DNA of 64,000 nucleotides from GCA-2733415 sp965178655 (GTDB taxonomy: Bacteria; Bacteroidota; Bacteroidia; Flavobacteriales; Flavobacteriaceae), in contig OZ238266.1 of the NCBI GenBank assembly GCA_965178655.1, positions 1,612,001 to 1,676,000 of the forward strand. Reading direction: 5' to 3'. The notes below the pieces were generated by a model. That model ran no database searches and was not told the origin of the DNA. It saw only the letters and a list, made by a program, of their open reading frames with translations. Positions within the stretch are counted from its first letter, which is position 1, and each line of letters starts with the position of its first letter. Shown one piece after another: positions 57,978-64,000 of this stretch. The translations under genes and the position numbers were made by a program.

Positions 57978-59978
57978 CTACAAACCATCAATAATAGCAT
58001 CATCTACTAAATTTGGTATAGTTACCGTTAATTTTGGTTCTGTTTTCATGGCGCGTTTTATAGCAAAGGTTGCCCCTTCATTTCTAGCCCAATTTCGTCT
58101 AGAAATACCATTGTTAACATCCCAGAAAAGCATTGCTTTTAAACGTTTTTTGGCAGCTTTACTGCCGTCAAGAACCATCCCAAAACCGCCGTTTATAACT
58201 TCTCCCCAGCCAACGCCACCACCATTGTGTATAGACACCCATGTGGCACCTCTAAAGCTGTCACCAATAACATTGTGTATGGCCATATCTGCAGTAAATC
58301 TTGAGCCATCATAAATATTGCTTGTTTCTCTGTATGGAGAATCAGTTCCAGAAACATCATGATGATCTCGTCCTAAAACCACAGTGCCTATTTCTCCTTT
58401 TTTAATAGCCTTATTAAATGCTTTGGCAATTTTCATACGGCCTTCAGCATCGGCATATAAGATACGTGCTTGTGAGCCTACAACTAATTTGTTTTCTTGA
58501 GCACCTTTAATCCACTGAATGTTATCAGTCATTTGTTGCTGAATCTCAATAGGGGATTCTTTTTTCAGCTTTTCTAAAACAGCACAAGCAATGGCATCGG
58601 TTTTAGCTAAATCTTCTGGTTTTCCAGAAGCACAAACCCATCTAAAAGGTCCAAAACCATAGTCGAAACACATAGGTCCCATAATGTCTTGTACATAACT
58701 AGGGTATTTAAACTCTCGTCCAATACTTGGTGTATCTGACATAACATCTGCTCCGGCACGGGATGCTTCTAGTAAAAAGGCATTTCCGTAATCAAAGAAG
58801 TAAGTCCCTTTTTTGGTATGTTTGTTAATTGCTTTTGCATGTTGACGTAAAGTTTCTTGAACTTTTTCTTTAAATAATTCAGGATTATTTGCCATCATGG
58901 TGTTAGCATCTTCAAAAGATATATCTGTTGGGTAGTACCCTCCAGCCCATGGGTTATGTAAAGACGTTTGATCTGATCCTAAGTCTATATGAATATTTTC
59001 AGTATCAAACTTTTCCCATACATCTACAACATTTCCTAGGTATGCAATAGAAACCACTTCTTTGTTTGTCATGGCGGTTTTTACACGTTTGCATAGGCTA
59101 TCTAAATCTTCAATAACTTCATTAATCCACCCTTGTTCGTGTCGTATTTTGGTTATTTTTGGGTTTACTTCCGCGCAAACGGTTACACACCCTGCAATAT
59201 TTCCTGCTTTTGGTTGAGCACCAGACATACCTCCTAAACCAGAGGTCACAAATAAACCACCCTTAGGGTCTTTTTTAATTTTTCTGAAACCATTTAAAAC
59301 GGTAATTGTAGTACCATGTACGATACCTTGTGGCCCAATATACATATAGCTTCCTGCAGTCATTTGACCGTATTGCGTTACCCCAAGGGCGTTGCTTTTT
59401 TCCCAGTCGTCAGGTTGGGAGTAATTAGGAATCATCATACCGTTAGTAACTACTACTCTTGGTGCATTTTTATGCGAAGGGAATAACCCCATTGGGTGTC
59501 CAGAATACATGACTAAAGTTTGTTTATCGGTCATTTCCGACAAGTATTTCATGGTTAGTAAGTATTGTGCCCAATTAGAGAATACACCACCATTACCACC
59601 ATAAGTAATTAATTCATGGGGGTGTTGTGCTACCGCATAATCTAAGTTATTTTGAATCATGAGCATGATGGCCTTGGCTTGCTCACAAGCACCAGGATAC
59701 GCTTCAATAGGACGTGCATACATTTTATAGTCCGGTCTAAAACGATACATGTATATTCTACCATAGGTCTCTAGTTCTTCCGAAAACTCTTTTGCGAGTA
59801 CCGTGTGGTGCTTTGCATCAAAGTATCGTAGCGCATTTCTAATGGCTAATTTTTTTTCTTCATCAGATAAAATAGCCTTTCGTTTTGGCGCGTGATTAAT
59901 AGTGTTGTCGTATGTTTTTACAGGAGGTAATTCCGTAGGAATTCCTTGTTGTATGTGTGCTTTAAAAGATAATGACAT
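57978..59978 (-). CDS. hutU: urocanate hydratase (long form)
   Basis: NAD-dependent enzyme of histidine degradation that converts urocanate to imidazolonepropionate. The 666 residues belong to the long type found in Bacteroidota (the classical enzyme has about 555). Characteristic blocks are ITYGGNGGVFSNWAQY, YSGHPMGLFPSHKNAP, QMTAGSYMYIGPQGIVHG, GGMSGAQPKA and RDHHDVSGTDSPYRET. No other hut gene lies in the window. A DUF5522 mini-gene precedes it by four bases. Confidence 0.96.
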   Translation of the reverse strand: MSLSFKAHIQQGIPTELPPVKTYDNTINHAPKRKAILSDEEKKLAIRNALRYFDAKHHTVLAKEFSEELETYGRIYMYRFRPDYKMYARPIEAYPGACEQAKAIMLMIQNNLDYAVAQHPHELITYGGNGGVFSNWAQYLLTMKYLSEMTDKQTLVMYSGHPMGLFPSHKNAPRVVVTNGMMIPNYSQPDDWEKSNALGVTQYGQMTAGSYMYIGPQGIVHGTTITVLNGFRKIKKDPKGGLFVTSGLGGMSGAQPKAGNIAGCVTVCAEVNPKITKIRHEQGWINEVIEDLDSLCKRVKTAMTNKEVVSIAYLGNVVDVWEKFDTENIHIDLGSDQTSLHNPWAGGYYPTDISFEDANTMMANNPELFKEKVQETLRQHAKAINKHTKKGTYFFDYGNAFLLEASRAGADVMSDTPSIGREFKYPSYVQDIMGPMCFDYGFGPFRWVCASGKPEDLAKTDAIACAVLEKLKKESPIEIQQQMTDNIQWIKGAQENKLVVGSQARILYADAEGRMKIAKAFNKAIKKGEIGTVVLGRDHHDVSGTDSPYRETSNIYDGSRFTADMAIHNVIGDSFRGATWVSIHNGGGVGWGEVINGGFGMVLDGSKAAKKRLKAMLFWDVNNGISRRNWARNEGATFAIKRAMKTEPKLTVTIPNLVDDAIIDGL

Positions 59979-59982
59979 GGTA

Positions 59983-60156
59983 TTATTTTTTCTTTTTGGT
60001 TATATTGGTTTTTTTATTAAATCCGTAAGGGCAATGTCTGCACCCACTTTCACAGCAATACCCTCTTTTAAGATGGTATTGCTCGGTAAAACATTTATAA
60101 CCTTCGGGGGTTATATAGTAATCGCCGTCTTCAATAGGGATTCGTTTTTTAATCAT
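59983..60156 (-). CDS. DUF5522 mini-protein
   Basis: A 57-residue frame on the minus strand. The product has IPIEDGDYYITPEGYKCFTE, then YHLKRGYCCESGCRHCPYG with five closely spaced cysteines and a histidine, and a lysine-rich tail, matching the DUF5522 family. It probably binds a metal; the function is unknown. It ends four bases before hutU, so the two share a transcript. A minus-strand TATATTTG element (60171-60164) lies just upstream of the start. Confidence 0.85.
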   Translation of the reverse strand: MIKKRIPIEDGDYYITPEGYKCFTEQYHLKRGYCCESGCRHCPYGFNKKTNITKKKK

Positions 60157-60233
60157 ATAAGGACAAATATATCGTATTATGCGCTTGTTTTATGTAAATT
60201 TGCAGTAGTTTTTATGATAATGATAAAAAAAAA

Positions 60234-61136
60234 GTGTTCACTAGTCAAAATAACCCTATCATAATTCCTGAAACAGAAAACTACAACCTTTCAGTAAAAA
60301 GAGAAGACTTGTTAGGAGATGGTATTTCAGGAAATAAACTGCGTAAACTAAAATATAATATTGCAGAGGCCAAAGCAAAGGGTTATACAAAAATAATCAC
60401 TTTTGGTGGTGCATACTCCAATCATATATTAGCGGCATCTTATATAAAAAAACATTATAATATAGATGTTGTTGGTGTTATACGCGGTGAAGAACTGTCA
60501 TCTAAAATAGATGCCAATCCCACATTACAATTGGCAAAACAAAACGGAATGGAATTCTATTTTGTAAGTAGAGCAGCGTATAGAACAAAAAATACACCTG
60601 AATTTATAGCAGCACTTACCAATAAATTTGGAGACTGTTATATTCTTCCAGAAGGCGGTACTAATACGTTAGCCATACAAGGTTGTGAAGAGATTTTAAC
60701 TCCAAAAGATAGTGTTTTTGATTACATTTGTTGTGCAGTAGGTACAGGAGGTACCATTTCTGGACTTATAAACTCGAGTGCCAATAACCAAAAAGTATTA
60801 GGGTTTTCAGCATTAAAAGGCGATTTTTTAATAGACGACATTAAACAACTAACAACAAAGAGAAATTGGGAGCTTCAAACCAATTATCACTTTGGAGGGT
60901 ATGCCAAGGTAGATAAAACGTTAATTGATTTTATTAATACCTTTAAAAGCAACACAGGTATTCTATTAGACCCTATTTATAACGGAAAAATGATGTATGG
61001 CATATTTGATTTAATGAAACAAGGTTATTTTACGAAAAATACTAGTATTTTAGCCGTTCATACAGGAGGTACACAGGCAATATCTGGCATGAATATGTTA
61101 TTGCAAAAAAAAGGACTTCCATTAATTAATAGATAA
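60234..61136 (+). CDS. PLP-dependent enzyme of the ACC deaminase / D-cysteine desulfhydrase family
   Basis: Fold-type II PLP enzyme of about 300 residues. SGNKLRKLKYN (about residues 32-42) carries the PLP-binding lysine, FGGAYSNHILA the substrate loop, and AVGTGGTISGLI the phosphate-binding glycine loop. Whether it acts on 1-aminocyclopropane-1-carboxylate or D-cysteine cannot be told by eye. The only in-frame start codon near the N-terminus is GTG at 60234. Upstream ATGs at 60214 and 60220 are in another frame, separated by a run of nine A. A -7-like TAAATTTG (60195-60202) lies ahead. Confidence 0.85.
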   Translation: MFTSQNNPIIIPETENYNLSVKREDLLGDGISGNKLRKLKYNIAEAKAKGYTKIITFGGAYSNHILAASYIKKHYNIDVVGVIRGEELSSKIDANPTLQLAKQNGMEFYFVSRAAYRTKNTPEFIAALTNKFGDCYILPEGGTNTLAIQGCEEILTPKDSVFDYICCAVGTGGTISGLINSSANNQKVLGFSALKGDFLIDDIKQLTTKRNWELQTNYHFGGYAKVDKTLIDFINTFKSNTGILLDPIYNGKMMYGIFDLMKQGYFTKNTSILAVHTGGTQAISGMNMLLQKKGLPLINR

Positions 61137-61145
61137 GCACAAAAA

Positions 61146-61913
61146 ATGAATAAAGTACTCGTTTTTATGGGGGCATTATTGCTCGTTAGTTGTGGGGCAA
61201 GTAGGGTAGTAACCACTAAGGGTAATGTAAAAAAACAGCCAAAAGTTGTAGTAGTACAAACACCAAAAGTAACACAGCCTAAGCAAGAGGTTGTAGTTCC
61301 TAAAGATAAAATATCGGCATATATACAACAGTATAAAACCATAGCACAAACAGAAATGCAAGCACATGGTGTTCCTGCAAGTATTACACTTGCGCAAGGA
61401 ATTTTAGAGTCTGGTTCAGGATATGGGTCGCTTTCAAAAAGAGCAAATAATCATTTTGGAATTAAGTGTCACGGTTGGAAAGGTGAAAAGGTTTACCATG
61501 ACGATGATGCAAAAGGCGAATGTTTTAGAAAATACGCAGACCCATCAGAATCTTTTAAAGACCATTCTTTGTTTTTAAGCACAAGGAGTCGCTATGCATT
61601 TTTATTTAAGTTAAAACCAACCAATTATAAGGCATGGGCAAAAGGGTTAAAAAAAGCAGGATATGCTACGGATTCAAAATACCCAGCAAAGCTTATTAGT
61701 TTAATAGAGCGTTATAAACTATATGAGTATGATGTTCCTGTACACAAAAAGGAGGACGTTAAAAAAACACAAATAACCTATACTGTAAAAAAAGGCGATA
61801 CGTTATATGCTATTGCTAAAAAGTACAATGTAGAAGTTTCCGCAATAATCAAAGACAATAATTTAAGTTCGCAAAATTTACATATCGAACAACAACTAAT
61901 AGTAAAGTATTAA
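61146..61913 (+). CDS. glucosaminidase (GH73) plus LysM lipoprotein
   Basis: A 255-residue cell-wall hydrolase. The lipoprotein signal is MGALLLVSCGAS. A linker follows, then a glucosaminidase domain (about 58-195) with the catalytic glutamate in LAQGILESGSGYGSLS, NNHFGIKCHGW and YADPSESFKDHS. A C-terminal LysM domain (about 210-255, YTVKKGDTLYAIAKKYNV) binds peptidoglycan. It is anchored in a membrane facing the periplasm and cuts glycan strands during growth or separation. It starts nine bases after the PLP enzyme, and its stop overlaps the hemL start (TAATG), so the three genes form an operon. Confidence 0.93.
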   Translation: MNKVLVFMGALLLVSCGASRVVTTKGNVKKQPKVVVVQTPKVTQPKQEVVVPKDKISAYIQQYKTIAQTEMQAHGVPASITLAQGILESGSGYGSLSKRANNHFGIKCHGWKGEKVYHDDDAKGECFRKYADPSESFKDHSLFLSTRSRYAFLFKLKPTNYKAWAKGLKKAGYATDSKYPAKLISLIERYKLYEYDVPVHKKEDVKKTQITYTVKKGDTLYAIAKKYNVEVSAIIKDNNLSSQNLHIEQQLIVKY

Positions 61914-63202
61914 TGAGTATATATAAACGAAGTAGTGCTTTGTTCCACGAGGCAACAAAGTATATTCCAGGCGGTGTAAATTCACCAGTAAGAGCATTTA
62001 AATCTGTAGGTGGAGACCCTATTTTTGTAAAAAAAGCCGAGGGCGCCTATTTGCATGACGAAGATGGAAATACCCTAATTGATTATATCAATTCATGGGG
62101 GCCAATGATTTTAGGTCATGCCAATAAAAAAGTAGTTGATGCAATTATTGAACGCACAAAACTAGGAACGTCTTTTGGAACACCAACAGAGATAGAAACC
62201 GAAATCGCAAAATTAGCGGTATCTATGGTGCCTAATATTGATAAAATACGATTTGTAAATTCAGGTACCGAAGCCTGTATGAGTGCTATTCGTTTGGCGA
62301 GAGGATTCACCGGAAAAGAAAAAATAATTAAATTTTCGGGTTGTTATCACGGACACTCAGATTCATTTTTAATACAAGCAGGTAGTGGCGCGGTAACCTT
62401 TGGCACTCCAAATAGTCCAGGAGTTACAGAAGGTACTGCAAAAGATACACTACTGGCAGAGTATAACAATATTGAAAATGTAGCCCAAGTTATAGCTGCT
62501 AATAAAGGCGAGATAGCCTGTATTATAATTGAGCCTGTAGCAGGAAACATGGGATGTATTTCCCCTAAAAAAGGTTTTTTAGAAGCTTTGAGAACTTTAT
62601 GTGATGCCAATGGTATTTTGTTAATTTTCGATGAAGTAATGACAGGATTTCGTTTAGCAAAAGGAGGTGCGCAAGAATTGTTTGGGATAAAAGCAGATAT
62701 TGTGTGTTTTGGTAAAGTTATTGGTGGCGGACTACCAGTAGGTGCCTTTGCTGCACGTAATGAAATAATGAATTATTTAGCGCCTTTAGGGCCGGTGTAT
62801 CAAGCAGGAACACTGTCGGGTAACCCACTAGCAATGTCGGCAGGGTTAGCAATGTTACAACAGTTAAATAAAGATAAAGAAGTGTATAGTCGCCTAAAAG
62901 ATAAAACCGATTATTTACACAAGGGTATGCGCAAGGTGTTTACTGATGCAGGTATTCCGCATCAGATTAACCAAGTTAACTCAATGATATCTATTCATTT
63001 TACTGATACCGAAGTTAAAGATTTTGAGTCTGCAGGACACGGTGATACACCACGATTTAAATCCTTTTTTCATGGTATGCTAGCTAAGGGTATCTATATA
63101 GCACCAAGCGCTTATGAAACATGGTTTATTTGTGATGCTTTAAGTTATGATGATTTAGATGTAACGATTAATGCTTGTAAAGAGATAGCAGAAACAATGT
63201 AA
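61913..63202 (+). CDS. hemL: glutamate-1-semialdehyde 2,1-aminomutase
   Basis: PLP enzyme making 5-aminolevulinate for heme in the C5 pathway. The 429 residues show the usual opening SSALFHEATKYIPGGVNSPV, the NSGTEACMSAIRLAR block, LLIFDEVMTGFR, and the PLP lysine in CFGKVIGGGLPVGAF. Length is normal. It is translationally coupled to the glucosaminidase gene upstream (TAATG), an unexpected pair, and is followed by a strong terminator. Confidence 0.96.
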   Translation: MSIYKRSSALFHEATKYIPGGVNSPVRAFKSVGGDPIFVKKAEGAYLHDEDGNTLIDYINSWGPMILGHANKKVVDAIIERTKLGTSFGTPTEIETEIAKLAVSMVPNIDKIRFVNSGTEACMSAIRLARGFTGKEKIIKFSGCYHGHSDSFLIQAGSGAVTFGTPNSPGVTEGTAKDTLLAEYNNIENVAQVIAANKGEIACIIIEPVAGNMGCISPKKGFLEALRTLCDANGILLIFDEVMTGFRLAKGGAQELFGIKADIVCFGKVIGGGLPVGAFAARNEIMNYLAPLGPVYQAGTLSGNPLAMSAGLAMLQQLNKDKEVYSRLKDKTDYLHKGMRKVFTDAGIPHQINQVNSMISIHFTDTEVKDFESAGHGDTPRFKSFFHGMLAKGIYIAPSAYETWFICDALSYDDLDVTINACKEIAETM

Positions 63203-63222
63203 GTAATTACTTATAAGTATAT

Positions 63223-63263
63223 AACTAAAAAAACCTTTCAAGATATGAAAGGTTTTTTTAGTT
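63223..63263 (+). terminator. terminator after hemL
   Basis: AACTAAAAAAACCTTTCA (63223-63240) pairs perfectly with TGAAAGGTTTTTTTAGTT (63246-63263) around AGATA: an 18-base stem with a T-run. It also serves the convergent small gene. Confidence 0.9.
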
Positions 63264-63282
63264 ATTAGAAAACAAGGGTTAC

Positions 63283-63639
63283 TTAGATCTTTGTTTCTGT
63301 TAATGTTAGGTATTTTTTAAACTGTGTAGGGTTTAAAACATCTTCTAACTGAGTTGTAAACGTGTCAATAATAGCTTTTCTTTTAGCAGCTATAAGTGTT
63401 GTGTTGTTTTCACGAGAAGCCTCTACTCTTAAAGCAAAAAGCTGACGCTCTTTTAACATATGAGCGTTGTAAATAGATTTTACTTGTACATCAGACAAAT
63501 TAATGTCTTGTGACAATTGCTGTGCAAATGCTTTTGCATTTGTACTTAGTGCTTTGGTGTCTAAATTTTGTGCAATAGCACTATTTGTACTAGCAAGGCT
63601 AATTGCAAAAAAAGCAACAATAGCAATTAATTTTTTCAT
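63283..63639 (-). CDS. small exported helical protein (Spy/CpxP-like size)
   Basis: A 118-residue protein with a clear signal peptide (LIAIVAFFAISLASTNSAIAQ). The mature part is almost entirely helical and alanine/lysine-rich (LSQDINLSDVQVKSIYNAHM, LNPTQFKKYLTL). The two LS/LN-x-x-Q-x-K-type helices recall the LTxxQ repeats of periplasmic Spy/CpxP-like chaperones, but the match is only one of pattern. The function is unknown. It lies between the hemL terminator and lysS. Confidence 0.7.
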   Translation of the reverse strand: MKKLIAIVAFFAISLASTNSAIAQNLDTKALSTNAKAFAQQLSQDINLSDVQVKSIYNAHMLKERQLFALRVEASRENNTTLIAAKRKAIIDTFTTQLEDVLNPTQFKKYLTLTETKI

Positions 63640-63723
63640 AATTGGGTATTTGGTGGGTTAATAAAGGTTTAAATGTAAGTAAAAAAACTGAAACAGTAAT
63701 GATTAAGTTTAGAATTATAATTA

Positions 63724-64000
63724 TTAACTACGTTCTATAATTAAACTATCGTCAGTTTTAGTAACTTTTGCTAATCCGTTTTTAGTTAATTCTTTTATGG
63801 CTTTATCCCATTTTTTGTTAGATAATCCTGATTTTGCTTTTAATTCATTCAAAGCTATAGAGACAGCTTTGGTTAAATTTGTTAAAATAGCTTTTGCATC
63901 ATCACTAATTGCTAATGCTTTTTTTTCAGGCTTCATTTGTGGAAAAAACAACACCTCTTGTATAGAAGGGTTATCGGTTAAAAACATAATTAAACGGTCC
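63724..64000 (-). CDS. lysS: lysyl-tRNA synthetase, C-terminal end (cut by window edge)
   Basis: The minus-strand frame is open to the right edge; its first complete codons read D-R-L-I-M-F. The segment DRLIMFLTDNPSIQEVLFFP is class II motif 3 of lysyl-tRNA synthetase, and QMKPEKK follows at the point where many bacterial enzymes end. A further ~65 residues (ISDDAKAILTNL, SNKKWDKAIKELTKNGLAKV) form an extension with a winged-helix-like pattern that many Bacteroidota LysRS carry. The ATG at 63987 is an internal methionine, not the start. Confidence 0.9.
   Translation of the reverse strand, partial: DRLIMFLTDNPSIQEVLFFPQMKPEKKALAISDDAKAILTNLTKAVSIALNELKAKSGLSNKKWDKAIKELTKNGLAKVTKTDDSLIIERS

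Overview
The window is a continuous stretch of an AT-rich chromosome from a member of the Bacteroidota, almost certainly the family Flavobacteriaceae. Pointers are a PorP/SprF protein next to a large LamG protein with a type B type IX secretion (T9SS) sorting domain, a SerB-SerA fusion, the long form of urocanate hydratase, a DUF5522 mini-protein, the HU-related DNA-binding family, a one-polypeptide 2-oxo acid dehydrogenase E1, and promoters of the Bacteroidota form TTG-N19/20-TAnnTTTG. No rRNA, CRISPR array, transposase or prophage is visible.

Layout. 1-16.3 kb is housekeeping: serS (cut by the left edge), a LuxE-like adenylating enzyme, tyrS, a GH3-family enzyme, two zinc-ribbon proteins, comEC, tRNA-Asp, era and der, a small membrane peptide, a MerR regulator with an M23 peptidase, alaS and a GSCFA hydrolase. 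16.6-33.4 kb is a phenylacetate (PAA) catabolic region: a TetR regulator, a small monooxygenase-like protein, then paaE-A-B-C-D-G-H-I-J-Z, an enoyl-CoA hydratase, paaY and a DUF3050 gene, followed by E2 and E1 of a 2-oxo acid dehydrogenase. Identical AACTAAC-N4-GTTAGTT palindromes sit on the promoters of paaE and of E2, so one repressor probably controls both. No phenylacetate-CoA ligase (paaK) is present. I infer that the dehydrogenase may supply phenylacetyl-CoA from phenylpyruvate.

33.5-49.6 kb is mixed metabolism: dxs, tadA, an M28 membrane peptidase, a DUF1287 protein, a short SSB, saccharopine dehydrogenase, DUF423, pckA, serB-serA, a GIY-YIG nuclease embedded in repeats, a ferredoxin/reductase pair, and metK preceded by a SAM-II riboswitch. 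49.9-57.9 kb is accessory: an HU-like protein, a gene remnant cut by a repeat, the SprF/LamG cell-surface locus, a membrane kelch protein and an esterase lipoprotein. Two 95% identical 131-bp repeats bracket most of this part. 58-64 kb returns to metabolism: hutU with DUF5522, a PLP enzyme, a glucosaminidase-LysM lipoprotein, hemL, a small exported protein and lysS (cut by the right edge).

A second theme is a set of dispersed palindromic repeats between genes, with cores such as CCCTGAA-N4/5-TTCAGGG and ATGCTGAA-N3/4-TTCAGCAT. One copy has compensatory changes in its stem, one has cut a gene short, and ~173-bp compound copies flank the GIY-YIG gene on both sides. That nuclease-plus-repeat arrangement, the shared PAA operators and the metK riboswitch with its alternative pairings are the items I would look at first.
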